Positions 8,510-17,157 of a stretch of DNA of 64,000 bases are shown one piece after another (position 1 is the stretch's first letter; every line of letters begins with the position of its first letter). The notes beneath the pieces were generated by a model. That model did not search any database. It saw only the letters and a program-made list of their open reading frames with translations, and was not told where the DNA came from. Source of the stretch: Shewanella mesophila (GTDB lineage Bacteria; Pseudomonadota; Gammaproteobacteria; Enterobacterales; Shewanellaceae); contig NZ_CP080421.1 of NCBI RefSeq assembly GCF_019457515.1, positions 4,092,001 through 4,156,000 on the forward strand. The letters are read 5' to 3'. The position numbers and the translations under genes were made by a program.

Positions 8510-9517
8510 ATGGAATTGGATCTTTCGATTGTTTGGTTTGGCATCATCATCTTTGCTACCTTGATGTACATTTTCATGGATGGTTTTGATTTGGGTATTG
8601 GCATTGTGATGCCTTTTGTTAAAAGCGGCCCACAAAAAGATGTCATGGTGAACAGTGTTGCTCCCGTTTGGGATGGGAATGAGACCTGGATAGTATTGGG
8701 TGGCGCCGCATTATTTGGTGCTTTCCCCCTCGCTTACTCAATAATTCTTGAGGCATTAACCATTCCGCTGACACTGATGCTAGTCGCATTAATTTTTAGG
8801 GGAGTGGCCTTTGAGTTTCGCTTTAAGGCGCTGCCTAGCCATCTTAAATTTTGGGATCGCGCCTTTATGGTCGGCTCAATTATTACCACTTATTGCCAGG
8901 GTGTCGTCGTTGGTGCCGTTGTTCAGGGGTTTACCATTGACGGTCGTGTATTTGCAGGTGGGCAGTTAGATTGGCTCGCTCCATTCCCACTATTTTGTGG
9001 CTTTGGCCTGTTAGCAGCATACGCATTACTGGGTAGCACTTGGTTGCTCGCTAAAACCGAAGGTGAGTTACAACAGACCATATATACTTTCGTTCCAAAA
9101 ATTCTCAGCTTACTTATTATTGCGATCATTGTAGTGAGCGTGTGGACACCACTAACTAGCGTATCCATTGCCGAACGCTGGTTTACACTGCCAAATCTGT
9201 TTCTATTAGCTCCAGTACCATTGTTAACGGCCGCTTTATGCTGGAAAACATTTGATTCAGTCAAGAAGCAAAAAGAAACATCACCCTTTTTAATGGCATT
9301 AATGATTGTTTTTCTTGGCTTTGCAGGACTTGGGATCAGCCTGTGGCCCAATATCATCCCCCCTAACATCTCAATATGGCAAGCAGCGGCACCCAAAGAG
9401 AGCCTCAGTTTCATGCTGTATGGCGCGCTGATCATCATTCCTGTGATCCTTGCCTACACATTTTGGAGTTATTACGTCTTCGCCGGAAAAGTAAAAGAAG
9501 GCGAGGCTTACCACTAG
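8510..9517 (+). CDS. cioB: Cytochrome bd-type quinol oxidase subunit II (CioB-like)
   Basis: A 335-residue CydB/CioB partner subunit with about eight membrane helices. The start W-F-G-I-I-I-F-A-T-L-M-Y-I-F-M-D-G-F-D-L-G-I-G is the family hallmark, followed by VWDGNETWIVLGG near residue 52. LSFMLYGA and YTFWSYYVFAGKV close the protein. It lies 28 bases after cioA, preceded by GAGGTAATTGTT and then ATG at 8510. It is needed for heme d insertion and stability of the oxidase. I see no missing segment. Confidence 0.92.
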   Translation: MELDLSIVWFGIIIFATLMYIFMDGFDLGIGIVMPFVKSGPQKDVMVNSVAPVWDGNETWIVLGGAALFGAFPLAYSIILEALTIPLTLMLVALIFRGVAFEFRFKALPSHLKFWDRAFMVGSIITTYCQGVVVGAVVQGFTIDGRVFAGGQLDWLAPFPLFCGFGLLAAYALLGSTWLLAKTEGELQQTIYTFVPKILSLLIIAIIVVSVWTPLTSVSIAERWFTLPNLFLLAPVPLLTAALCWKTFDSVKKQKETSPFLMALMIVFLGFAGLGISLWPNIIPPNISIWQAAAPKESLSFMLYGALIIIPVILAYTFWSYYVFAGKVKEGEAYH

Positions 9518-9535
9518 AGCATTACGGAGGTTAAA

Positions 9536-9664
9536 ATGAAACTCAATAGAACACTCCAGCAATGGCTATGGCTTCTGAGTATCTGGGTTATCAGTGTGCT
9601 TTCGTTAGGCATGATATCTATGGGGTTTAAATTATTGATGACCGCGGCAGGATTTAAATCTTAA
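9536..9664 (+). CDS. DUF2474 bd-oxidase mini-subunit (CydX-like)
   Basis: A 42-residue single-pass membrane peptide starting MKLNRTLQQWLWLLS and ending LLMTAAGFKS. It begins 18 bases after cioB behind a strong ACGGAGG site 5 bases from the ATG. The pattern of an N-terminal basic residue, a W-rich hydrophobic helix and a conserved R/K-L-L-M-x-A-A-G end matches DUF2474 proteins, which accompany CioAB operons and are thought to act like CydX in stabilising the oxidase. It is easily missed because of its length. Confidence 0.85.
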   Translation: MKLNRTLQQWLWLLSIWVISVLSLGMISMGFKLLMTAAGFKS

Positions 9665-9740
9665 ACCACCACTGTCGCTGCACGCATAATAAAGCGTTGC
9701 AGCTGATGCCATTAACTATGGGTATCGATATATAGTGATA

Positions 9741-9772
9741 ACAATGCCGATCACACTCGTGATCGGCATTGT
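9741..9772 (+). terminator. Strong hairpin after the bd oxidase operon
   Basis: A perfect 14-bp stem: ACAATGCCGATCAC (9741-9754) with GTGATCGGCATTGT (9759-9772) and a 4-base loop. It lies between convergent units (cio operon and the fumarate reductase remnant), so it may stop transcription from both sides, although the T-tract is weak. Confidence 0.65.
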
Positions 9773-9792
9773 ATCTTAATCGGCACTATGAG

Positions 9793-10180
9793 TTATTGGG
9801 CAGCAGCCTCTTTGCCTGCAATACGGTCGAATACGCTAATATCTGTGATCGCGTTACCACCTAGGCGATTTGAACCATGAGTTATACTGGTCAATTCTGC
9901 TGCAGCATAAAGTCCTGCAATCACCTTGCCTTGCACATCCAAGACGCGAGCATGGGTATCTGTCATCAAACCACCCATAGTATGATGAACGGAAGGCTTA
10001 GCAACCAGCATATAGAATGGCGGCTTCATAATGGTCTTTAACCCACCACGGTGATTAAACTCCTTATCATCACCCGCTTTGGCAAACTGATTAACACGAC
10101 CTACCTGAGCCATTAGAGCCTACTCGTCAATGCCAAACTTACTGGTTACCCAAAATTGCTCAGCCCACTCGTGAACACAT
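9793..10180 (-). pseudogene. Flavocytochrome c / fumarate reductase flavoprotein, C-terminal remnant
   Basis: The last 106 codons carry the hallmark end of FccA/UrdA-type flavoproteins: KPPFYMLVAKPSVHHTMGGL, then KVIAGLYAAAELTSITHGSNRLGGNAITD. The V-H-H-T-M-G-G-L and G-x-N-R-L-G-G-N-A segments hold substrate and FAD contacts in fumarate reductases. Reading further upstream in the same frame gives VHEWAEQFWVTSKFGIDE, then a TAG stop at 10120-10122, then the preserved part. The gene is therefore interrupted by a nonsense codon and has lost most of its N-terminal domains. It marks the left edge of the pilus island. Confidence 0.75.
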
Positions 10181-10416
10181 GAAAAATGATGATGCTGAAT
10201 ATATGAAGTATTACAATCTGGAAAGGCTGCACTCAGCTAATAATGCTCAGTAACCAGTAGAGTATGATAATTCTTTAAGAAAAGTGTCCGGCTGGCATTG
10301 ACCAGAACATGACGTGATGAGTGAAACCTATGAACGATATTCAGATGCTAAGCAACTCATGAACTCAATAAGTGAAAAATGCCAAAACATCAATCTTTGG
10401 ATTCGACCCGTTTCCA
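10181..10416. other. Intergenic junction at the island edge
   Basis: No supported gene. A 37-codon frame starting at ATG 10317 (MSETYERYSDAKQLMNS...) runs on the plus strand into the end of the convergent HTH gene. It has no ribosome binding site, and I regard it as a remnant or chance frame. Confidence 0.4.
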
Positions 10417-11400
10417 CTATTCAATACTAATTTTGTGCGTGTTGCTCACCCTAAGCTCAATTTCCTTTAAATTACATTTTTTGCACTCATTCGGGTCACA
10501 CATCTCAAGGCAGTTTAATTTATTCTGTATCTTATTTAAAAGAATGGGATTGGCAATCGATTTAATAATATTGAATTTAAGTAGATAAACCCCCATCTTG
10601 TCCTTGTCATCCAAAGGTGGGTAATACTTCATTTCTTCCGCATTAAAGATAAACTTACAAAACTCTATAATCGGCCTACAATCAATATTAAAAAAATAGA
10701 TAAAATCCTTAACCTTACAATAATCCATCAAATATAAACAGATGGCTTGCACAATCAACTCAAAATAATGTTCTGAGTTAACGTAATACCCTAAAGATAC
10801 CAAGCAACTTCTATCCACCTCATTTTGTGGAATATTAATGAATGAAGGAATATCATTTAATTTTTCTATATCAACAATACCCGACCAATGGCCGAGAATT
10901 TCATCGTTTTCATTCTTAAGTACAATACTATTGTAATCAATGCTGCTTTTCATTTCATACAAGGCACTTTTAAAATTCTTTAGTGGAGAGACGTTGCCAT
11001 AAAACTCGCCAAATCGTTCAACATGTTCCTGATAACTGTCGCGTGATATTTCTGACTTAACGTACTTAGGCACGTAACGATAAGAAAGAACTGAAAGTGA
11101 AAAATCAAGCGCCTTGGTCAAGTTGTAAAGAGTAGCGTCATACTTCGTGGGATATTTAATTTTGGACAAATCCAACGATCTAATATGCTCTTTCAAGCAT
11201 ATCCCCAAGCATTTAGCTATATAAAATTGCTTGTATAACGGAGGTGTGCTTTTTCCATTTAGCCATCGGCTCAATGTAATTGCATCTAATCCCTTGAATT
11301 CTTCGTAGTATTTATTTTGAAGAAGGGCAATTAGTTCTTTCCTTGATATCCCTTTGGTTTCAATCCAGAGGGACAGGCTATCTTTAAATTCTAGAGCCAC
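10417..11400 (-). CDS. HTH protein with large uncharacterised C-terminal region
   Basis: A 327-residue protein. Residues 1-70 look like a Cro/CI-type helix-turn-helix: ISRKELIALLQNKYY, then the recognition-helix-like DAITLSRWLNGKSTPPL. The remaining 250 residues are rich in Y, F, K and I and match no domain I know. The end holds a compact cysteine cluster CLEMCDPNECKKCNLKE near 300-316, which could bind metal or sense redox. The base composition is low in GC, like the pilus genes. It sits downstream of the pilus terminator in the same orientation and presumably has its own promoter. A role as island-encoded regulator of the pili is inference from position. Confidence 0.65.
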   Translation of the reverse strand: MALEFKDSLSLWIETKGISRKELIALLQNKYYEEFKGLDAITLSRWLNGKSTPPLYKQFYIAKCLGICLKEHIRSLDLSKIKYPTKYDATLYNLTKALDFSLSVLSYRYVPKYVKSEISRDSYQEHVERFGEFYGNVSPLKNFKSALYEMKSSIDYNSIVLKNENDEILGHWSGIVDIEKLNDIPSFINIPQNEVDRSCLVSLGYYVNSEHYFELIVQAICLYLMDYCKVKDFIYFFNIDCRPIIEFCKFIFNAEEMKYYPPLDDKDKMGVYLLKFNIIKSIANPILLNKIQNKLNCLEMCDPNECKKCNLKEIELRVSNTHKISIE

Positions 11401-11510
11401 GGTTAAACTCCTTGGTACTTAATACTTATTATTATAGTTTCACACAATACCTTTGCATTATAATTCTATCAATTAATACAATAGGATTGTTCTTACAAAG
11501 CCCAAACAAA

Positions 11511-11535
11511 AAGAGCCCATCGATGATGGGCTCTT
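11511..11535 (-). terminator. Terminator of the pilus operon
   Basis: AAGAGCCCATC (11511-11521) pairs perfectly with GATGGGCTCTT (11525-11535) over a 3-base loop. On the minus strand the hairpin is followed by TTTTTG. It lies 26 bases after the lipoprotein stop codon. Confidence 0.85.
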
Positions 11536-11561
11536 AATTTATTAACCACAGCGGGTATTAA

Positions 11562-14456
11562 TTACTGAGCCCACCACTGTGCTACATATCCTTCACCATT
11601 ATTCACCGCAGGATGAAACGATTTAGCTCCAGCAGTATCACCATTACAGCCATAAGCCGAGACTCCTCCTATGGACATCAAGGTAGGACTAGTGCAGACA
11701 CCAAACAAATCTAGCTGATGGTCATTTTCACCCCAAAAACCCCAGAAGTTGTTCAAGTATTGACCATAAATCACTTCATCTACAGAGAAGTGGAATCCAT
11801 ACCCTCCACCATAAGCTGTCATATTGCCCAGACTATTTCCGCCGCTATCTTTTAAATTTACGCTGCGCGTGTTTTGGTATGTACCAACAAAGTAGCTCCC
11901 ATTGAGCATTCCATAAACTCCAGATTGTTCTCCACCACCATTAAAGACATAGTCACCTTTATAAAACGTAACTGGATGCGTAGTCTGCATATACCAATTT
12001 TGTACGGTGTTATCTGGATCTTTGTTAATCGTCTCTACTGACGTATCCGAGGTGTAAGATACTCGTGAATATGACAAGCCGTATTTATTGCTCATCTCAG
12101 CGTTCGTTACGCGGAAGTCGTTATAGTTGACAGTGCTACTCTCTGATGTCACCAGTCCTCGACCGTTAGTAAACAAATAGCCATTAAACGCAACATTCTT
12201 ACCAAGCTGCGAGAACACATTCGTGTTGCCACCAAAACGCTGTAAGTTCGTTTTCTCTGAGTAAGACCATACGAGTGTATATCCACCTACGGATTTCTTT
12301 GACGAATCAGATTCTGGTTGTGAAACCATGTCGCACTGGGTTTTGTAGGCGTAGGTATTGTCGGCACTTCTTAGCCAATATTCCCCATCGTTAGCTTTCA
12401 GGGCAAACGGAGAGTTATAAGTTAAGAAAATGTCTTGACAACTTTTTGCCGGCTGTTCGAACGATCCGATAACAACTTTGAAGAAATCAAATGAGCCAAG
12501 CTCGTAAGTCACCTGGCCAAATACATCGTAGCCAATAACCAACAGAGTCACGTTGTAAATACGTTGTTCAGGAGTAATGGTAAAAGACTTCTCTCTAGAG
12601 ACGGTTTCACCATTGATCACCCATTCGTACTCATATTTGCTGACATCACAGTATTCGCATGTTACCGATGCGGTAATAAGATCACTTTGTCCCTCAGTTG
12701 CATTAATTTCCGTGATATCCAGTGCGGGTGGATTACCTACATGAACAATCACGTTACCAGCAATTTCTGCCCCCGAGTTAGTCTTAACTTCAAAGATGAA
12801 GTCATCTACACCTATGACGTTGCTATTAGGTGTATAAATAACTTTGTATACACTCTCATCAGACACTTTGACCGTTCCAAGTAACGCACCTGACATACTT
12901 TTAACTTCTACTGAAGCCTGTTCACCAGGACGATACCCTTCAATCAATGACGATATATCGATAGTCAGTGGCGTGTTAACCGTCACGTTAAATGTTCTTT
13001 CAAGCTCACTCTTCAAAGACAAATGAGTATTTGAATTAACAATAACTACCCAATGTTGAGTGACATCGTTGTCTCCATCAGTCAATACAGCATCAAAAAA
13101 ATGTGCTCCTTCGGAATCAACTTGTACATCAACTTGTATTTTTGATTTGTCCGTTGAAATTTTCGCTGTTACTTTTCCAGATGTCGGTTGCGTGACTGAT
13201 TTAAACGAGACTGTGTCTCCATCGATATCGGTCGCAAGAGCTGATGCGGAAATTGACATTCCTGTGAGTTCATTTGCGTACCAAATATATGGATTATTTT
13301 GTAATACTGGTGCGCTGTTTTCTTTTACGTACACACGAACTATACCTGTCGCAAATCCGCCATAGTGGTCGCTAACTTGGTAAGAAATATCGTGCAAACC
13401 AGTACGAGTAAATGTCACATCGAACTTAGTATTATCCAGCTGAGTCAGGCTTGTGGGTGAAACGGTGACATCATACGCATAAACACCGACAATTTGTAAA
13501 GAGTCGCTATCTGCATCATAGATGCAGCTACCTTTGGTGTCTTGTGGTTCACGTCCATAAGTACACTCGGCGCTGAAATCACTCGCCACATCGATTGTGT
13601 ATTTCTGACCAACTTTGATATCCGAACCATTATTAGTCCATTGGAAGTACTTGGTTTCAGGGTTAGTATTGCTACCTGATGAGCTTACGCTGATATCAAT
13701 TGCACCAACTTTAAAATCCCCAATTCCATCACCGTCAAAATCGTCGGATAATGAATATATTAAACGCGTAATTCCGCCTCGGTCACTGGCATCACTGGTG
13801 TATTCAACAATGCTTTTTTTTAGGTCATCAGTTGTCGCTTTCGCACTACCTGAGCCAAGCACTAATACCGTACTTGATAGTACGTAGTTTTTACCTTCGC
13901 TATCTTCGGGGTATAAACTCGCTAGCTGAGCATTCAAATCGATATTTCCCACGCTTCCAGGCACAGAAATAGAGACTTGAATAGGAGGCAATGTTGTCGA
14001 CGGCAAGGAACGCAGGCTAGAACGACTATTTGGCATGATCGTTCTACGCCTTTCAACCAGTACGCTTGTGACCATTCTTGGGTTCGAAAAGGTTGTTTCA
14101 GATCCAACGCTACGCAGTGAATATTGGTACTGACACATCGTCGGGTTTTCAAAAGCCTCTAGTTCAAATGTCATACCCAATACAGCAACAGGGTCACACT
14201 GACTGCTACCCGTGATATTAGTAATATCATCTATCAGCAGCTCTTCTTTATTTGAGATAGAGTTTCTCTCACTCAAATCTACCGAGAACTTTTGCTCGGT
14301 ATAGGTACGCACAATACCATCTTGGGTATAAACCACTGGCTCTTGCTCTACTGAGCCATTGCCATTATTACTCGATGTTGGACCACCCGAGTCTTCTCCG
14401 CTGCAGCCCAATAATATAAAAGGCACTGCTATTAATATTAAATATAATTTTTTCAT
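11562..14456 (-). CDS. Large surface lipoprotein with fibrinogen/intelectin-like C-terminus
   Basis: A 964-residue protein, last gene of the pilus operon. The start MKKLYLILIAVPFILLGCSG is a lipoprotein signal with lipobox L-L-G-C. A Gly/Ser/Asn-rich linker follows, then beta-rich stretches of Ig or cadherin type between about 300 and 640 (for example DIDGDTVSFKSVTQPTSG and VEVKSMSGALLG). The last 280 residues begin SCQDIFLTYNSPF, then GEYWLRSADNTYAYKTQCDM and GGYTLVW. This resembles the opening of fibrinogen-related and intelectin lectin domains (C-x-E/D-I ... G-x-Y-x-(L/I) ... CDM ... GG-W/Y-T-L-V). The region ends with an aromatic, Gly-rich tail. It is probably a cell-surface adhesin; the lectin role is inferred. 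Confidence 0.72.
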   Translation of the reverse strand: MKKLYLILIAVPFILLGCSGEDSGGPTSSNNGNGSVEQEPVVYTQDGIVRTYTEQKFSVDLSERNSISNKEELLIDDITNITGSSQCDPVAVLGMTFELEAFENPTMCQYQYSLRSVGSETTFSNPRMVTSVLVERRRTIMPNSRSSLRSLPSTTLPPIQVSISVPGSVGNIDLNAQLASLYPEDSEGKNYVLSSTVLVLGSGSAKATTDDLKKSIVEYTSDASDRGGITRLIYSLSDDFDGDGIGDFKVGAIDISVSSSGSNTNPETKYFQWTNNGSDIKVGQKYTIDVASDFSAECTYGREPQDTKGSCIYDADSDSLQIVGVYAYDVTVSPTSLTQLDNTKFDVTFTRTGLHDISYQVSDHYGGFATGIVRVYVKENSAPVLQNNPYIWYANELTGMSISASALATDIDGDTVSFKSVTQPTSGKVTAKISTDKSKIQVDVQVDSEGAHFFDAVLTDGDNDVTQHWVVIVNSNTHLSLKSELERTFNVTVNTPLTIDISSLIEGYRPGEQASVEVKSMSGALLGTVKVSDESVYKVIYTPNSNVIGVDDFIFEVKTNSGAEIAGNVIVHVGNPPALDITEINATEGQSDLITASVTCEYCDVSKYEYEWVINGETVSREKSFTITPEQRIYNVTLLVIGYDVFGQVTYELGSFDFFKVVIGSFEQPAKSCQDIFLTYNSPFALKANDGEYWLRSADNTYAYKTQCDMVSQPESDSSKKSVGGYTLVWSYSEKTNLQRFGGNTNVFSQLGKNVAFNGYLFTNGRGLVTSESSTVNYNDFRVTNAEMSNKYGLSYSRVSYTSDTSVETINKDPDNTVQNWYMQTTHPVTFYKGDYVFNGGGEQSGVYGMLNGSYFVGTYQNTRSVNLKDSGGNSLGNMTAYGGGYGFHFSVDEVIYGQYLNNFWGFWGENDHQLDLFGVCTSPTLMSIGGVSAYGCNGDTAGAKSFHPAVNNGEGYVAQWWAQ

Positions 14457-14548
14457 TATAATTCTCACACATTCATAGAATGAATAAATACGAAGACATA
14501 TTCGTTAAAAATAACAAAAATATGCCTTGTGAGCTTTCATTATTTATT

Positions 14549-15364
14549 TTAACTTCTTACCTTTACAACTTCACCCGGATACACGTAATCTAGGTCTCGA
14601 CCAGCGAAATAATCTCTATTCATGTTTACAAATTCATTTAAAGACATATTAAACTGGCGGCATACCTGATAAATGTAATCACCTTCTTTAAGGACATAAT
14701 CAAGCACAGGCTTCACTTCTTGATTAATAACAGATGTTGCCTTCGGCACATTTTCCACAATAGATTCAACCACTTTGTGCACTCCCGGTACAGGTTGAAC
14801 CATTTTATCCTCAGTGAAAATACAGTCACAGACAGGCCGGGAGGCAACAGTTAGCTTCTCTTTATAAAACCTATATTTCACACCCAAACTGACAGCGTAT
14901 TGATCTAAATAATCCGAACTAAAAGACTGATTAAAGCCTAGAACAATCGTCCAGTTATTATTGATATTGTAATCCACATCCAATTTAATGTAAGGATTCA
15001 CTTCCTTGTCTCTTGTCTCATTCCCTACATCAAGATCCGCTAAGAAGCCGCCTGACAATGAAAAACTGGTTTTATCGGTGAAAGGGAAGTTCAACTTTAG
15101 CAAAGCTCCATATTGGAGGAAGTTGTTTTCCAACTGTTCTGAGTTCCAATCGATGTATCTAATGGTATTTTCAATCGAGACAAATTTATAAACCGGAACA
15201 CCAATATCTAGGACGTAACCTAAACCGAAATCAGAGCGATCTTCTGAATTCAGTTGATTCACAAAGTCTAATCTCGGCGTAATGTAAAACAATTCATTAT
15301 ATTCCGTTGCATAACCCGCAATAGAATAGATAACAGACGCTAATACAATTATTTTTTTTAACAT
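14549..15364 (-). CDS. Outer-membrane beta-barrel with C-terminal LysM domain
   Basis: A 271-residue protein with a signal peptide (MLKKIIVLASVIYSIAGYA). About 150 residues of alternating beta-strand sequence suggest a small eight-strand barrel (for example FGLGYVLDIGVPVYKF and WTIVLGFNQSFSSDYLDQYAVSLGVKYRF). A linker containing CDC leads to a single LysM at the end (LKEGDYIYQVCRQFNMS ... YVYPGEVVKV). It would span the outer membrane and bind peptidoglycan. The ATG at 15364 follows the previous stop codon by one base, so translation is coupled. I know of no LysM barrel in standard CS1-type operons; here it may anchor the usher or support pilus assembly. Confidence 0.72.
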   Translation of the reverse strand: MLKKIIVLASVIYSIAGYATEYNELFYITPRLDFVNQLNSEDRSDFGLGYVLDIGVPVYKFVSIENTIRYIDWNSEQLENNFLQYGALLKLNFPFTDKTSFSLSGGFLADLDVGNETRDKEVNPYIKLDVDYNINNNWTIVLGFNQSFSSDYLDQYAVSLGVKYRFYKEKLTVASRPVCDCIFTEDKMVQPVPGVHKVVESIVENVPKATSVINQEVKPVLDYVLKEGDYIYQVCRQFNMSLNEFVNMNRDYFAGRDLDYVYPGEVVKVRS

Positions 15365-15365
15365 A

Positions 15366-16424
15366 TTAAAAGTCCAATCCAAATACCACTACAAATGAAC
15401 CAGAGTAACCTCCTGTGACGACTTCATTGACTGTTTTATCGCTGTAACCGACTGTTAAGTTGTAGTTAATTCTTGTTTTATCACTTCCAACTGGCGCCAA
15501 TACCACGCCAGCACTATTCAATACAGACGTAGTCATCTTGCCTTTCTCGTCGACAATGACTTTGTCATCGCAGGTATCACAGTGAACGTAATACGGGATT
15601 TTTTTATCTGTTTGCGAGGCATGAGTTAAGGAGTAATCTTTTGAAGTATCAAACTTCATTTTTATTCCAGTATTGAAGTAGCCAACCGTCTCGATATTAA
15701 ATCGAGTTTCACCTTTCACTGTCCCAGAGCCATATTGAGGAGGCATTACACCGCCGTTTTCTGGAGTAACAACCAAGGAAGTAAACATCTCTGGAATATA
15801 GTTCACTTGAAAAGTTAAATTAAACGACAGGTTTCGATAAGTTAAAATCGACATGCTGTTGTAGAAATAGTAACGAACCGGAACTGTTAAGTTGCCTACA
15901 TAAACCCCTTCAGGCTTTCCTTTTAGCGCTGTCAACAATTCTTTTATTTCAAATATCGGCCTAACAAAATAAAAGGGAATGTTCTCTGCCCCCGATTTAG
16001 TGATAATAGCGGCAGAGCTAATACAAGATGACATCGAATTATTCAGAATTGTCGTCATACTTGAGGTCGTAGAGTTGCTGCAATAACCTGATTCCAGACC
16101 CAATTTATCGTTAACTGCAGTTGAATTGCTTAGACTACCCCAGTCATACTCTAAACCCTGAACTAATACCTGCACGGTTGCTTGTTCTGAAGATGGACCA
16201 ATTAATGTCACGTTTTTATTTACTCGTTGCATCGCTGGTATCCACTTTTTTGTGGGTTCTAAACTGGAGAATATTTCAGATGTAGTCGCAACGTAATATC
16301 CTCGCCCCCAATCGCGTGAATTTTCATATCGAACATTTTGCCCTTTGACTGATATGTTCACAGTCAAAGCATAACTTGACGTGCTGAATGTCAAGGAGAG
16401 AACAAATAGAATTAAATATCTCAT
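15366..16424 (-). CDS. CS1-type pilus tip subunit/initiator (CblD/CfaE-like)
   Basis: A 352-residue secreted protein, signal peptide MRYLILFVLSLTFSTSSYA. It has the size and layout of CfaE/CblD minor pilins, which cap class 5 pili, start assembly and bind receptors. Similar features are the long variable N-terminal domain with R-D-W-G-R-G, and then a C-terminal pilin domain. The latter has GEYV-type strands (GVYVGNLTVPVRYYFY), GETRFNIETVGYFNTGIKMKF, and IPYYVHCDTCDDKVIVDEKG, which parallels the I-P-Y-x-I-x-C-x-x-C of CfaE. No canonical major-pilin motif is present. It follows the chaperone gene closely, as expected for the operon class. Confidence 0.78.
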   Translation of the reverse strand: MRYLILFVLSLTFSTSSYALTVNISVKGQNVRYENSRDWGRGYYVATTSEIFSSLEPTKKWIPAMQRVNKNVTLIGPSSEQATVQVLVQGLEYDWGSLSNSTAVNDKLGLESGYCSNSTTSSMTTILNNSMSSCISSAAIITKSGAENIPFYFVRPIFEIKELLTALKGKPEGVYVGNLTVPVRYYFYNSMSILTYRNLSFNLTFQVNYIPEMFTSLVVTPENGGVMPPQYGSGTVKGETRFNIETVGYFNTGIKMKFDTSKDYSLTHASQTDKKIPYYVHCDTCDDKVIVDEKGKMTTSVLNSAGVVLAPVGSDKTRINYNLTVGYSDKTVNEVVTGGYSGSFVVVFGLDF

Positions 16425-16442
16425 AAACTACCCATACACCCG

Positions 16443-17156
16443 TTAACGCCCTTTCGCAGGAACGACGATTTTCTTTCGATAACTTTCGTCATGGTTTATT
16501 ACCGTGACATTGAGGTCTTTATTTACTAAGCTTTTCGGTAAATCAAAGCTCTTTTTTCTACCTTTGATCAAGGTGTAGAAAACACGACAAGAGCTTTCTT
16601 TCACACCTTGGCAGTTATCAATTAACACTCGAAGCATAGTGTTGCCTTTGTTATGGATAAAAAGGCTTTTACCCGCGACATCAATATCGTAGTCAACCTT
16701 TGGCTCTTTAGCGGGAACAATTAATACCGGAGCGTATCCGACGAAAATATTCACTGATTGTTCAGCTGACCCTGTGTCGTTAGCATACGGCTTTGGCACA
16801 AAAACGATTTCATAAGTGCGATCTTCATCCCATGAACAGCTGTCACCACAGATCGCTCGAATACCAAGACTTTTTGTTCGACCTGGTTCGATAATGAATC
16901 TGGGATTACTTACCGCAACCGTCCATTCCGCCAAGTTTTCGCGCGTATATGGTTTACGCACTAATCCACCATCTTCCGTGGTCGCAATTTCATTGATTTT
17001 CGTTTCAACGAAATAAACCATCTCTTTATCATTAGTAACAATGAATGACGCGTTGCCGTTTTCATCCGAAACCTGCATCATTTTGTCGAGGTACACAGCG
17101 CTGGATAATGTCGAAAAAAGACAGGAAAACACTCCAACTAATAATCTTATTTTCAT
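16443..17156 (-). CDS. CS1-type periplasmic pilus chaperone (CfaA-like)
   Basis: A 237-residue periplasmic chaperone with signal peptide MKIRLLVGVFSCLFSTLSSA. The two Ig-like domains are visible. Domain 1 holds ASFIVTNDKEMVYFVE and the F1-strand-like RFIIEPGRTKSLGIRAIC. Domain 2 holds LFIHNKGNTMLRVLIDNCQG, with a pair of cysteines. The divergence from FimC/PapD and the size fit the alternate (alpha) chaperones of CFA/I-like operons. Its ATG overlaps the usher stop region by design: one base separates usher stop and chaperone start. It would carry subunits to the usher by donor-strand complementation. Confidence 0.78.
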   Translation of the reverse strand: MKIRLLVGVFSCLFSTLSSAVYLDKMMQVSDENGNASFIVTNDKEMVYFVETKINEIATTEDGGLVRKPYTRENLAEWTVAVSNPRFIIEPGRTKSLGIRAICGDSCSWDEDRTYEIVFVPKPYANDTGSAEQSVNIFVGYAPVLIVPAKEPKVDYDIDVAGKSLFIHNKGNTMLRVLIDNCQGVKESSCRVFYTLIKGRKKSFDLPKSLVNKDLNVTVINHDESYRKKIVVPAKGR

Positions 17157-17157
17157 A

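Noticed and set aside
8923..9438. 171-codon frame antisense to cioB
   Set aside because: Lies fully within a well-conserved gene and shows no domain or start signals.
10317..10430. 37-codon ORF MSETYERYSDAKQ... on the plus strand
   Set aside because: No ribosome binding site, overlaps the end of the HTH gene, no recognisable family.
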